From Schlegelella_A sp038318385 (lineage in GTDB: Bacteria; Pseudomonadota; Gammaproteobacteria; Burkholderiales; Burkholderiaceae_C): a stretch of 64,000 bases of DNA. Position numbers and translations under genes: made by a program. Of the stretch, positions 40,605 to 49,825 are shown one piece after another; the stretch's first letter is position 1; every line of letters starts with the position of its first letter. The stretch lies in NCBI GenBank assembly GCA_038318385.1, contig JBBQCD010000001.1, forward strand, positions 62,001 to 126,000, read 5' to 3'. The notes under the pieces were generated by a model. The model made no database searches. It worked only from the letters and a program-made list of their open reading frames with translations, and was not told where the DNA came from.

Positions 40605-41855
40605 TCACGCCGCGTCGCCACCCGCCATGTATTCCCGGTCGATGCGGGGCAACGGCTCGTCGCCGAGCGCCGCCTCGAAGGTCCGCAGGCGCTTGTAGAT
40701 CGACAGCAACTCGACGATGGTGGTCCACGAGCTCACCAGGTACTGGAACGAACTGCGGACCTGGTCGAACACGTTGGTGATCTGCGTCAGCAGCCCGAGC
40801 GTCAGCTTGCCGGCGACGATCGACGGCACGAGGACGAAAAGGCTGAAGAGGTTGTCGGCCTGGAGGTAGAAGATGCGGGCGACGTTGAAGTACATGTAGT
40901 GGAAGTAGAGCCGGAAGTAGTTCTTCCGGACATTCGCGAAGAGCTCGGCCACGGTCGGGGGTTGGGCACGATCCGCGTGGTCTTCGCCATAGACCAGTTC
41001 CTTGCGGTACGACGCCTCGACGCGCTGGTTGCGAAATTCGAGCCCCGGCAGCTTGACCCCGACCGCGGCGAGGAAGATCGTGCCGAAGAGCGACCAGAAC
41101 AGAGCCGCCCAGACCAGCGCGTGCGGCACGTGCCCGATGATGGGAAGCTCGGTGATGCCGGCGCCGATCATGAAGAGCACCGGCAGGAAGGCGATGAGCG
41201 TCATGAACGAGCTCACCAGGCTCACCCCGAGCCGCTCCATCGTCGTGGAAAAGCGCATCGTGTCCTCCTGGACCCGCTGCGATGCCCCTTCGATGTGCCG
41301 CAGCCGCGGCCAGTGCGCCATGTAGTACTCGTTCATCGCGGTGCGCCAGCGGAATATCCAGTGGCTCACGAAGAACAGGTTGAGAACGCCCACCGTGACG
41401 GCCAGGAATGCGATGCCGGCGAAGCCGAGCATGCCGGTGTAGAGCTGCGCGCCCGTCACCGGAGCCGTCCGGGCCAGGGCCTGCTGGATCAGGTCGTAGA
41501 ACGGACCGTACCAGGCGTTGATGGCCACGCTGACCTGCACGGAGAAGTAGGTGTTGAAGACGATCAGGGCCGTGCCGAGCACCGACCAGAGCTGCCACCG
41601 ATGCGGACGGTAGAGAAACCAGAACCCGGCGAAGAGGCCCACGGCCAGCGCGTAGTAGAGATAGAACCAGAGAAACGGCGGCGACCAGAACACGGAGACA
41701 CCGATGATGGGTTCGGCGCCGGCAGGAAGCGGCGGCAGGCCGATCCAGGAGCCCATCCCTTCGCCGCCGACGTACCAGAGCAGGATGGCCAGCAGCGACC
41801 ACCCCGCCGCGGAAATGAAGAAGGACCGCGGCTGCGGAAAGAACGATACGAACAC
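40605..41855 (-). CDS. sbmA: SbmA/BacA-type peptide uptake transporter
   Basis: 416 residues from GTG 41855, with AAGG about ten bases upstream; the open frame beyond has no membrane pattern. It starts FVSFFPQPRSFFISAAGWSLLAILLWYVGG and has the family marks FSVQVSVAINAWYGPFYDLIQQAL, NLFFVSHWIFRWRTAMNEYYMAHWPRLRHIEGASQRVQEDTMRFS and VYRKELV-like SYRKELVYGEDHADRA. It resembles the membrane part of ABC exporters without an ATPase and imports proline-rich peptides and microcins using the proton gradient. E. coli SbmA has 406 residues. It is divergent from a TonB-dependent receptor gene. Confidence 0.9.
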   Translation of the reverse strand: MFVSFFPQPRSFFISAAGWSLLAILLWYVGGEGMGSWIGLPPLPAGAEPIIGVSVFWSPPFLWFYLYYALAVGLFAGFWFLYRPHRWQLWSVLGTALIVFNTYFSVQVSVAINAWYGPFYDLIQQALARTAPVTGAQLYTGMLGFAGIAFLAVTVGVLNLFFVSHWIFRWRTAMNEYYMAHWPRLRHIEGASQRVQEDTMRFSTTMERLGVSLVSSFMTLIAFLPVLFMIGAGITELPIIGHVPHALVWAALFWSLFGTIFLAAVGVKLPGLEFRNQRVEASYRKELVYGEDHADRAQPPTVAELFANVRKNYFRLYFHYMYFNVARIFYLQADNLFSLFVLVPSIVAGKLTLGLLTQITNVFDQVRSSFQYLVSSWTTIVELLSIYKRLRTFEAALGDEPLPRIDREYMAGGDAA

Positions 41856-42133
41856 GTCTGCGCGGCCTTGGGTGAGGTGGGGGTGAGGCCTTGTCGACAC
41901 CCGTCGCGATGCATTCACGCGGGATCGATACGGACCGGCCGACCATTGTCGACCGAGGCACCCGATCATGCCCGCCTGTCGAAAGTCCGGTGGGTGGCCG
42001 AGGGATTCTGGCATGCCCGGCGAGGGTGCGCGAACGCCCCCTTCCCGCGTGGACTCCAGTACATTTCTGGCCACCGGGCCCTCGGCCCCGCCCGCAGCGC
42101 AGGCCGGCAACGTCAGGCCTGCGTGAACGAAAA
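41856..42133. other. Divergent intergenic region sbmA / TonB-dependent receptor
   Basis: 278 bases without a convincing gene. Reading frames run through it in both directions but have no family pattern. It must hold the promoters of both divergent genes; no clear -10/-35 pair or strong inverted repeat was found. Confidence 0.4.
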
Positions 42134-44119
42134 ATGAGCGAAGGACGAATCCGGCCCGTGCGGATCTCGCCCTCCAACACCGAGGTGGAGATGGCGCACG
42201 TTCGATGTGCAGTGGCAGGCGCGAAGCGCTGGAATTCGCTCGACCGGATCGGCGCGCCGCTGCTGGCCGCATGCTTCGGCGCCGCGGCCAACGCCCAGCC
42301 GGTGCCCCATTCCTATGCCGACCTGAGCCTCGAGGAACTCGCCAACGTCGTGATCACATCGGTATCGCGGCGCCCTCAGCCGCTCGCCGGTGCCGCCGCC
42401 TCGATCTACGTCATCAGCGCCGAGGACCTGCGCCGCAGCGGCGTCGCAACGCTGCCGGAGGCGCTGCGACTCGCACCGAGCCTGCAGGTCGCGGCCTTGA
42501 ACGGCCGGGACTATGCGATCTCGACGCGCGGCTTCACCTCCAACATCGCGAACAAGCTGCTCGTGATGATCGATGGCCGGACCGTCTATTCGCCGCTCTT
42601 CTCCGGCGTCTTCTGGGACGAGCAGGACCTGGTGATCGACGACATCGCCCGGATCGAGGTCATCAGCGGCCCGGGGGGCGCGACCTGGGGCACCAACGCC
42701 GTCAACGGCGTGATCAACATCATCACGAAGGACGCGGCCCAGACCCAGGGCGTCCTCGCCAAGGGCGGGATCGGCAATCGCGAGCGAATAGCCGCGGTGC
42801 GCTACGGCTTCGCGCCCGGCGAGACCAGCCATGTGCGGATCTACGCGAAGACCTTCTCCCGGGACGAGACCCGACTGGTCGACGGCAGCGGCGCGGCCGA
42901 CGGCTGGAACCGCACCCAGGCCGGATTCCGTGCCGACTTCGGCACCGGCGCCGACACCTACACGTTGCAGGGCGACGCCTACCACGGCAGCAGCGACGCG
43001 CGTCCGGTGTTCGGCGCGGTCAACCTGAAAGGCTCGAACCTGTTGGCGCGCTGGTCGCACCGGATCGACGAGCGCGCGGACTTCGATGTCCAGGCCTACG
43101 TCGATCGCGTCGACCGCATGGACAACTTCCTGCTGCAGGAGCGGGCCCGCCTCTACGACGTCGAGGGCAAGGGGCGCCTCGTCGCCGGTCCGCATCGTTG
43201 GCTCGTCGGCGCCAACGCAAGGCGCGGCACGGATGTGTCCGACCCGGGCAACTACTTCGCGTTCGTACCTCCCGAGAAGACCCAGACCTGGTACAGCGTT
43301 TTCGCGCAGGACGAGATCCAGCTCGCGCCGACATTGCAGTGGACGCTCGGCGCACGCCTGGAGCACAACCCCTACACCGGCTGGGAAGCACTGCCGAGCA
43401 CGAAGCTGGCCTGGAGCGTCACGCCGCAGGATCTGCTCTGGGGCGGCCTGTCGCGTGCGGTCCGATCGCCGGCCCGGTTGGATCGAGAGATCGTGTATCC
43501 GACCCAGCCGCCCTATCTGATCGCCGGCGGGCCGAACTTTCGTTCCGAGCTGGCGACGACGGCCGAACTCGGCTATCGCGGCCAGCCGAGCAGCCGCTTC
43601 TCGTGGGCCGCGACCGGATTCGTCACCGACTACCGGCGCTTGCGCAGCGCGCAGGTCGACGCGAACGGCGTCATCGAGATCGAGAACGGCATCGAAGGCC
43701 GGGTCCGCGGGATCGAGGCCAATGCCCAATGGCAGGTCCTGCGCAGTTGGCGCCTCGCCTTCGGCATCGTTCTGCTCGACAAGAAACTCGGGCTGGCTGC
43801 CGGCAGCAACGACCCGATCGGGGCGAGCAGGCTCGGCGACGACCCGCGACACCAGTGGACGCTGCGCTCGAGCCACAACCTGGGCGAGCGGGTGACCTTC
43901 GAGGCCGGGGTGCGCCACGTCGGCTCGCTGCCGCAACCGGCGGTTGCGGCGTACACCGCGGTGGATCTGCGCCTGGTCTGGCGGGTCGACCCGCGGCTCG
44001 ACATTTCGGTCGGCGCGCGCAACGCCTTCGACCCGGCTCACGTCGAGTACCGCGCCGACCCCTACACCAGCGAGATCCCCCGCTCGGTCCTGGTCGGGCT
44101 GCGCTGGCAACTACCGTGA
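42134..44119 (+). CDS. TonB-dependent outer membrane receptor
   Basis: About 661 residues from ATG 42134; an alternative ATG at 42191 with GAGGTGGAG before it would fit a signal peptide better (GAPLLAACFGAAANAQ). The plug domain has LSLEELANVVITSVSRRPQPLAGAAASIYVISAEDLRRSG, PEALRLAPSLQVAALNGRDYAISTRGF and IDGRTVYSPLFSGVFWDEQDLVIDDIARIEVISGPGGATWGTNAVNGVINIITKDA. A 22-strand-type barrel follows, ending in VLVGLRWQL. It resembles vitamin-B12/siderophore receptors and the FecA-like class without an N-terminal signalling domain. It is translated with the YfiR-like gene and the hybrid kinase, an odd partnership that suggests sensing of its ligand. Confidence 0.9.
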   Translation: MSEGRIRPVRISPSNTEVEMAHVRCAVAGAKRWNSLDRIGAPLLAACFGAAANAQPVPHSYADLSLEELANVVITSVSRRPQPLAGAAASIYVISAEDLRRSGVATLPEALRLAPSLQVAALNGRDYAISTRGFTSNIANKLLVMIDGRTVYSPLFSGVFWDEQDLVIDDIARIEVISGPGGATWGTNAVNGVINIITKDAAQTQGVLAKGGIGNRERIAAVRYGFAPGETSHVRIYAKTFSRDETRLVDGSGAADGWNRTQAGFRADFGTGADTYTLQGDAYHGSSDARPVFGAVNLKGSNLLARWSHRIDERADFDVQAYVDRVDRMDNFLLQERARLYDVEGKGRLVAGPHRWLVGANARRGTDVSDPGNYFAFVPPEKTQTWYSVFAQDEIQLAPTLQWTLGARLEHNPYTGWEALPSTKLAWSVTPQDLLWGGLSRAVRSPARLDREIVYPTQPPYLIAGGPNFRSELATTAELGYRGQPSSRFSWAATGFVTDYRRLRSAQVDANGVIEIENGIEGRVRGIEANAQWQVLRSWRLAFGIVLLDKKLGLAAGSNDPIGASRLGDDPRHQWTLRSSHNLGERVTFEAGVRHVGSLPQPAVAAYTAVDLRLVWRVDPRLDISVGARNAFDPAHVEYRADPYTSEIPRSVLVGLRWQLP

Positions 44120-44712
44120 TCGCATCGACCGACGGCGCCCGCATGCGCGCAAGCGTTGCGGCAACTCTGCTGCGACTCTGGACCGGGCTGCTGCTGTTGC
44201 TGGCCCAGGCGGCGCTGCCCGGCGTCGCGAGCGCCCAGGGCCTGTCGGGCGCAGCCGACGAGGTCAAGGCAGCCTACCTCTACCGCTTCATCGGCTTCAT
44301 CGAATGGCCCGACGACGCCTTCGCCGGTCCCGGGACACCCCTGGTCATCGGTGTGGCGAGCGCGGACGCCGTCTATGCCGAACTGAGCCGGGCGCTCGTC
44401 GGCCGCAATGCCAAAGGCCGGCCGGTGCTCGCGCGCAAGGTCGCTGCCGGCGATGCTCTCGAGGGCGTGCAGATGCTCTACATCGGCGACCCGGCCCTGG
44501 CGCGCAGCGCCTGGGTCCAGCGCCTGCGCGATCGACACGTGCTGCTCGTGACCGACGGTCCCCAGGGGCTCGACGCCGGCGCTGCGCTGAACTTCGTGCT
44601 GGTCGAGGATCGATTGCGCTTCGAAGCCTCGCTGCGGGCTGCGGAGCGCGCCGGGCTCAAGGTCAGCTCCCGCCTCCTGGCGCTGGCCCAGCGCGTCGTG
44701 GGCACGCCATGA
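44116..44712 (+). CDS. YfiR family periplasmic protein (DUF4154)
   Basis: 198 residues from GTG 44116, overlapping the receptor stop (GTGA); ATG 44143 is a second option. The leader LLRLWTGLLLLLAQAALPGVASAQG is a signal peptide. The mature part (DEVKAAYLYRFIGFIEWPDDAFAGPGTPLVIGVASADAVYAELSRAL, GVQMLYIGDPALA, HVLLVTDGPQGLDAGAALNFVLVEDRLRFEASLRAAERAGLKVSSRLLALA) follows YfiR throughout. In Pseudomonas YfiR binds the periplasmic domain of the cyclase YfiN and represses it. Here the next gene encodes a kinase with the same type of periplasmic domain, so YfiR should restrain the kinase instead. Confidence 0.9.
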   Translation: MIASTDGARMRASVAATLLRLWTGLLLLLAQAALPGVASAQGLSGAADEVKAAYLYRFIGFIEWPDDAFAGPGTPLVIGVASADAVYAELSRALVGRNAKGRPVLARKVAAGDALEGVQMLYIGDPALARSAWVQRLRDRHVLLVTDGPQGLDAGAALNFVLVEDRLRFEASLRAAERAGLKVSSRLLALAQRVVGTP

Positions 44713-46565
44713 CAGGTCGCAACTCGCTGCGACGACGCATCACCATCGTGGTGATGACGACGACCTTCGCCGCGCTGTTTCTGAGCGCGACCGCGCTGCT
44801 GATCTATGAATTGCGCTCCTACCGCAATGCCTGGGTCGCCGATCTGACGACGCAGGCCGACCTGATCGCGAACTCCAGCGCGGCGGCCTTGACCTTCGAC
44901 GACGTGCGTGCCGCGAACGAGAATCTCGCACTGCTGCGCCTGCGGCCGCAGATCGGGGCGGCGGCCGTCTACACCGCGCGTGGCCAGCTCTTCGCGAGCT
45001 ACCGCGCGCCCGGGGAGATCGCCAGTGACGTCCCGGTCGGTCCGGGGGCCGACGGCTCCCGTTTCGACGGCGACCACCTCGCGCTGTTCCAGAAGGTCGA
45101 GCACGGCGGCGAGCGCGTCGGAACCGTCTTCCTGACCGCACGCTACGACGTCACCGGTCGCTTGCGCGACTACGTCGCGATCCTCATCGCGGTGACCGGC
45201 GCGAGCCTGGTCCTCGCTGCGCTGATCTTCGGCAGCCTCGAACGTGCGCTGACGCAGCCGATCCTCGCTCTGGCCCAGGCCGCACGCGAGGTTGTGCGGC
45301 GGCGTGACTACCGGCTGACCGTCGAGAAGACGACCGAGGACGAGGTGGGCACCCTGGTCGATTCGTTCAACGACATGCTGCGCGACCTCGGCCTCGAGAT
45401 GGAGCAGCGACAGAAGGCAGAAGACGCCTTGCGCGTTGCCGACCGGCGCAAGGACGAGTTCCTAGCCACGCTCGCGCACGAGTTGCGCAACCCGCTCGCC
45501 CCCATCGTGACCGGGCTCGCGATCCTGAAGAACCCCGCGGCCGACGCCGCGGCCCGGGACCGTGCGCGCGAGCTGATGACCCGCCAGTTGCGCCAGATGG
45601 TGCGCCTGATCGACGACCTGCTCGACGTCTCGCGCATCACCACGAACAAGCTGGAGCTGCACACCGAACCGCTCGACCTGGTGAGCGTCGTCCGCGAGGC
45701 GATCGAGGTGACCGAGCTGCTGATGCGAACGCGCGGCCATCGCCTCGCGACGACCTGGCCGGATCATCCGGTCTGGGTCGACGGCGACGCGACTCGCCTG
45801 ACCCAGGTCGTCGTCAACCTGCTCAACAACGCGGCGAAGTACACCGATCACGGCGGGCGCGTCGCGGTCACGGTGGGCGTCGATGCCGAGGGTGCGAGCG
45901 TGCGCGTCACGGATACCGGCATCGGCGTGGATCCGCCGCAGCAGCAGGGAATCTTCGAGATGTTCATGCAGGTCGACCAGACGCTCGAGCGCGAGCGCGC
46001 CGGTCTCGGTGTCGGCCTGTCGCTGGCCAAGCGCCTGGTCGAGCTGCACGGCGGCACGATCCGGATCGACAGCGCCGGCCTCGGTCACGGCTCCGAATTC
46101 ACGATTCGACTGCCGGTGGTCGCCGCGCTGAAGAGCGTCCCGGCGGCCGCCCCGACTGCAGCCCGCGGCGACCATGCACTGCGAATCCTGGTCGCCGACG
46201 ACAACGTCGATTTGGCGACCAGCCTGAGCGACATGCTCGAGTCGCTGGGCCACAAGGTCCGCGTGGTCCACGATGGCCAGGCCGCCCTGGAAGCGGTCGG
46301 CGCCGAGACGCCCGACCTTGCGCTCTTCGACATCGGGATGCCGAAACTGAGCGGCTACGACCTCGCGCGCCGTCTCCGTGCCGATCCGGCATTTCAAGGT
46401 ATGACGATGGTGGCGATCACCGGCTGGGGCCAGCAAGCGGATCGACAGCGGGCGCGCGACGCGGGATTCGATCGCCACCTGGTCAAGCCGGTCGAGCCCG
46501 AGGACCTGATGGCGCTGCTGGTGGCTTGCGCAGCGCGCGTCTTCGGCGCCGAGGCGCCGAGCTGA
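44709..46565 (+). CDS. CHASE8-HAMP hybrid histidine kinase with receiver domain
   Basis: 618 residues; ATG overlaps the YfiR stop (ATGA). Order: membrane segment (about 10-32); periplasmic CHASE8 domain (RSYRNAWVADLTTQADLIANSSAAALTFDDVRAANENLALLRLRPQIGAAAVYTARGQLFASY); second membrane segment (about 158-180); HAMP; HisKA with His257 (TLAHELRNPLAP); HATPase_c (VVVNLLNNAAKYTDHGG, VRVTDTGIGV, GLGVGLSLAKRLVELHGG); receiver with Asp541 (LALFDIGMPKLSGYDLARRL). CHASE8 is the sensor of YfiN/TpbB cyclases. There is no GGDEF domain. The last receiver may be regulated in cis or pass phosphate on; no separate DNA-binding regulator is adjacent. Confidence 0.9.
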   Translation: MTGRNSLRRRITIVVMTTTFAALFLSATALLIYELRSYRNAWVADLTTQADLIANSSAAALTFDDVRAANENLALLRLRPQIGAAAVYTARGQLFASYRAPGEIASDVPVGPGADGSRFDGDHLALFQKVEHGGERVGTVFLTARYDVTGRLRDYVAILIAVTGASLVLAALIFGSLERALTQPILALAQAAREVVRRRDYRLTVEKTTEDEVGTLVDSFNDMLRDLGLEMEQRQKAEDALRVADRRKDEFLATLAHELRNPLAPIVTGLAILKNPAADAAARDRARELMTRQLRQMVRLIDDLLDVSRITTNKLELHTEPLDLVSVVREAIEVTELLMRTRGHRLATTWPDHPVWVDGDATRLTQVVVNLLNNAAKYTDHGGRVAVTVGVDAEGASVRVTDTGIGVDPPQQQGIFEMFMQVDQTLERERAGLGVGLSLAKRLVELHGGTIRIDSAGLGHGSEFTIRLPVVAALKSVPAAAPTAARGDHALRILVADDNVDLATSLSDMLESLGHKVRVVHDGQAALEAVGAETPDLALFDIGMPKLSGYDLARRLRADPAFQGMTMVAITGWGQQADRQRARDAGFDRHLVKPVEPEDLMALLVACAARVFGAEAPS

Positions 46566-46719
46566 CGACTGCCGAGGGTCCGACAACGCGACCAGGTGCG
46601 CCGTGGCGTACTCGGCGTGAAATAGGCTCATCCCAGAGGAGTCGCGAGGGGCGAAGATTCAGCGCTCAGAGCCTTGAGTCCGTGCCCGACGCCCGTGTGA
46701 CCGGTGCTCAGCGTTATGC

Positions 46720-46754
46720 AAAAAATGAGTCGAAGCCGGCGCTCAGCCGCTTCG
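46720..46754 (-). terminator. Rho-independent terminator of the MFS exporter operon
   Basis: On the minus strand CGAAGC and GCTTCG arms (46754-46749 and 46736-46731), extended by GGC/GCC inside, form a stem overlapping the MFS gene stop at 46743. It is followed by ACTCA and a run of six T (46725-46720). This is the best intrinsic terminator in the window. Confidence 0.75.
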
Positions 46755-48242
46755 CGCGTTGCCAGCCGCGGTGCCGATCCGCAGCGTGCTGACGAGTCCC
46801 GCCGCCAACGTCAGCAACGCCCCGATCCCGAGGCCGATCCTCGGCGCTGCGTCTACGGAGGCGATCGTGAAGAACAGGCTCATGACGATTCCACCCGCGG
46901 TTTGACCCGCCAATCTGGCGGTGGCCTGCATGCCACCCGCAGCGCCACTTCTTTCGCGCGGTGCGGAAAGGAGCATGTTGCGGTTGTTCGGCACCTGAAA
47001 GAGGCCGAACCCCAGGCCGCACAGGGTGGTGAGCAGGACCAGCGCCAGCGGACGGCCCTGCAGCGGCCACAGCGACGTGGCGGCCAGCCCGACGGACAGG
47101 CAGACGCCCCCCGCGGCGCAAAGCCACGCGGTCGAGACGCGATCTGTCAGACGCCCGGCGAGCGGCGCGACGATCGCCACCATCAGTGGCCAGGGCGTCA
47201 TGTACAACCCGGTCATCAGGGTGTCCTGCCCGAGGCTGTGTTGGAGGAAGAAGGGCAGCGCCAACAAGCCCATCGTCACGCCTGCGAAACAAGCGACCGA
47301 GGCGATCACCGACGTGCGGAATGACGCTGCACGAAGCAGGTCAAGAGGTATCAAGGGCGCTGCCTTCGGGAGTTCCCGACGAACCAGCACCGCCAGGCCG
47401 AGGGCGGCGGAGCCGATGAGACTCGCAGCCAGCACCGGGTTCGCCAGCAGCAGCTCGGCCCCGACGACCAGGAGCCCAAGGGCGCCGACGTTCAAGGCGA
47501 CACTGACACGGTCCAGTCGACGCGCCGTCCCGGCAGGTTCTGGCAGCGCCCGGGCTGCGAGCAGCACCATGACCCCCAAGGGCAGGTTCAGGGCGAACAG
47601 CCAGGGCCAGTTCGTGGCTGACAGGATCGCCGCGCCGAGCGTCGGACCGGCAGCAGAGGACAGCGCGACCGCCAGCGCGTTCCAGCCGATGGCAGCGCCG
47701 AGCTGGCGAGGCGGCACGACCAGGCGCAGCAGCGCGATGCCGAGCGCCATGACACCCGCAGCGCCCAGCCCCTGGAAAAATCGGGCGGCGACGAGCCACG
47801 GCAACGAAGGCGCCAACGCGCACAGCGCCGAGGCCGCGGTGAACAGCGCGACGCCCATCGAGAAGACCCGGCGAAAGCCCAAGCTCTCCCCGAGGGCGGC
47901 GCATGGCAGCAGGCCCATCACCAGGGCCGCCTGGTAGGCCGTGATGATCCAGACCGACATGCCCGGCGACACCTGCATGGATTGCGCGATCGTCGGGAGT
48001 GCCACATTCGCGATGGCCGCGTCGAGCACCGCGAGCACCGTGGCCGCCAGCACGGCGGCTATCGCAGCCGTCCGCTGCGGCCCCGGCAGATCCGTGCCGT
48101 GAGCGGCTGCCTGCGGCCGGGTCGCGCTTGCCGGGGGGTCATCGGTACCGGGAGAACAGGACTTTTCCTGCGAGCCCCCAGTACGTGCGACGAGTGCCGA
48201 CGCCCGCCGGCACGCCAAGACCCAGGCGGAACGAACGATCAC
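46743..48242 (-). CDS. DHA2-type MFS drug exporter
   Basis: About 499 residues from GTG 48242, which overlaps the stop of the cupin gene (GTGA). Fourteen membrane segments are expected. Motifs are AAVLAATVLAVLDAAIANVALPTIAQSMQVSPGMSVWIITAYQAALVMG, LGESLGFRRVFSMGVALFTAASALCALAPSLPWLVAARFFQGLGAAGVMALGIALLRLVVPPRQLGAAIGWNALAVA and APLAGRLTDRVSTAWLCAAGG. Substrate could be a toxic organic compound; it cannot be told. It is translated with the cupin gene and divergent from a LysR-type regulator that probably controls both. It ends in a strong terminator. Confidence 0.87.
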   Translation of the reverse strand: MIVRSAWVLACRRASALVARTGGSQEKSCSPGTDDPPASATRPQAAAHGTDLPGPQRTAAIAAVLAATVLAVLDAAIANVALPTIAQSMQVSPGMSVWIITAYQAALVMGLLPCAALGESLGFRRVFSMGVALFTAASALCALAPSLPWLVAARFFQGLGAAGVMALGIALLRLVVPPRQLGAAIGWNALAVALSSAAGPTLGAAILSATNWPWLFALNLPLGVMVLLAARALPEPAGTARRLDRVSVALNVGALGLLVVGAELLLANPVLAASLIGSAALGLAVLVRRELPKAAPLIPLDLLRAASFRTSVIASVACFAGVTMGLLALPFFLQHSLGQDTLMTGLYMTPWPLMVAIVAPLAGRLTDRVSTAWLCAAGGVCLSVGLAATSLWPLQGRPLALVLLTTLCGLGFGLFQVPNNRNMLLSAPRERSGAAGGMQATARLAGQTAGGIVMSLFFTIASVDAAPRIGLGIGALLTLAAGLVSTLRIGTAAGNARSG

Positions 48243-48784
48243 GCCGGCCCCACGGTCCAGACGCCGTCGCGCTCCACGTAGCGCGTCACGCGGTGTTCTT
48301 CCCGATCCTCCTTTCTCAAGTCGCGCTCGGTGAAGCGAAACAACAGCGCGGGACCGGTGGTGCATCGCGTGTCGTGGATGTCCCCCGGCAGGTACACCTG
48401 AACCTGGCCGGGCCGGACCAGCGTGGAATCCCGCTGCACCAAGCGCACGGTTCCGTCCGGCTGCTCCACCCTGGCATAGGTTCCCATCTCGATCTCGCCC
48501 TGCTGCAAGGCATAGATGACCCACCCACGGCCATGATCGTGGGGAGGCCTGTAGAGCCCCGCGGGTTCGGTGTGAGCGAGCAGCATGAAGCCGTGCACGG
48601 GGTCCCGGGCCAGTTCCCTGTGGGTCGGAGCCTCCCGGTGCAGTGTCGCCAGCCACTCCTGTGTGACGGGCGCCTTGAGAAGCTCCTTGAGGTAGTCGCG
48701 AGAGCGGACGACCACCTCGGTGTCGAGCGGTCCCCAAACGGACCTGATGCCCTCGATCGACGTTTCCAGCGCGTTGCGAGCCAT
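48239..48784 (-). CDS. Cupin-fold protein of the cysteine-dioxygenase-like type
   Basis: 181 residues from ATG 48784, with AAGGGGAAAA upstream. The cupin metal motif is PPHDHGRGWVIYALQQGEIEMGTY and a second histidine is in VYLPGDIHDTRC; the last part LLFRFTERDLRKEDREEHRVTRYV is typical of the AraC-like/EutQ predicted-dioxygenase group. A mononuclear iron or similar metal is expected. The frame upstream of the chosen ATG is open but lacks conserved sequence and runs into the LysR promoter. It is co-translated with the MFS exporter. It may modify the compound that the exporter handles; substrate unknown. Confidence 0.75.
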   Translation of the reverse strand: MARNALETSIEGIRSVWGPLDTEVVVRSRDYLKELLKAPVTQEWLATLHREAPTHRELARDPVHGFMLLAHTEPAGLYRPPHDHGRGWVIYALQQGEIEMGTYARVEQPDGTVRLVQRDSTLVRPGQVQVYLPGDIHDTRCTTGPALLFRFTERDLRKEDREEHRVTRYVERDGVWTVGPA

Positions 48785-48901
48785 GAGCGTTTTCCCCTTT
48801 TGAGCTCGAACGGCAATCGTCTGAGCGATGCGGAGAAGGTAGTCATTCGCCCGAGATGGCGGAAGGCGCATGATCTGCACTCGGCAAGTGCGTCTCACGC
48901 C

Positions 48902-49825
48902 ATGTCAGAACCAGAACGCCAGGAGTACAGCTTGGCCAGACCCGATCTCAATCTGCTTTTCACCATGGACGTGTTGCTCGCAGAAGGCAGTGTTGCGCGC
49001 GCCGCCCGCCGGCTGGGCCTGAGCCCCTCGGCGATGAGCCGCTCCTTGGCGCGACTGCGGGAGGCCACGGGCGATCCTCTGTTGGTTCGCGCGGGTCGCG
49101 GCTTGGTTGCCTCACCCCGAGCGCTCGAGCTTCGCGACTCCATCAGCCGACTGGTCCATGACGCCGAAGCCGCCCTGCGGCCTGCCGGCAAGCTGGACGT
49201 CGGAAGGCTCGACCGAACGTTCACCGTGCGCGCCAGCGAGGGCTTCGTGGAGAACTTCGGAGCGAGGCTGCTGTCTCGCATCGCCACGGAGGCCCCCGGC
49301 GTTCGCTTGCACTTCCTGCACAAGCTCGACAAGGACAGCGGGCCGTTGCGAGACGGATCGGTCGACCTGGAAACAGGCGTGGTCGACAAGGCCATCGGCC
49401 CCGAAGTTCGTGCGCAGGCGTTATTCCGCGACCGCTATGTCGGCGTCGTGCGAGTGGGGCACTCACTGAGCGAGGGGGATATCACCGCCGCCCGCTTCGC
49501 CGCTGCAAGTCATGTCCACGTATCGCGCCGCGACAACGACAAAGGTCCCGTCGACGACGCCTTGGCAGGAATGGGGCTGCGGCGACAGATCGCCACGACC
49601 GTCGGCGGCTTTTCGGCCGCCCTCGCTTTGGTTCGTGCCTCAGATCTCGTCGCCTGCGTTCACGAAAGGCACACAGGCGTTCTGTACACGGGGATGCATA
49701 GCTTCGCGCTGCCGGTGCCCATCGCGCCGTTCACGGTTTCGTTGCTCTGGCACCCGCGCTTGGACGGCGATCGCGCGCATCGGTGGCTTCGTGAGCGCGT
49801 TCGGGGCGCCTGCGCCGGTGCCTAG
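48902..49825 (+). CDS. LysR family transcriptional regulator
   Basis: 307 residues from ATG 48902. The winged helix is at about 12-70 (RPDLNLLFTMDVLLAEGSVARAARRLGLSPSAMSRSLARLREATGDPLLVRAGRGLVASPRA), of the NodD/PnbR/SyrM type. The effector domain has the order FTVRASEGFVENFGARLLSRIATEAPGVRLHFL, DGSVDLETGVVDKAIGPEVRAQALFRDRYVGVVRVGH and ALVRASDLVACVHERHTGVLYTGM. It is divergent from the cupin-MFS operon, separated by 117 bases, and likely activates or represses it in response to the compound exported. Confidence 0.9.
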   Translation: MSEPERQEYSLARPDLNLLFTMDVLLAEGSVARAARRLGLSPSAMSRSLARLREATGDPLLVRAGRGLVASPRALELRDSISRLVHDAEAALRPAGKLDVGRLDRTFTVRASEGFVENFGARLLSRIATEAPGVRLHFLHKLDKDSGPLRDGSVDLETGVVDKAIGPEVRAQALFRDRYVGVVRVGHSLSEGDITAARFAAASHVHVSRRDNDKGPVDDALAGMGLRRQIATTVGGFSAALALVRASDLVACVHERHTGVLYTGMHSFALPVPIAPFTVSLLWHPRLDGDRAHRWLRERVRGACAGA

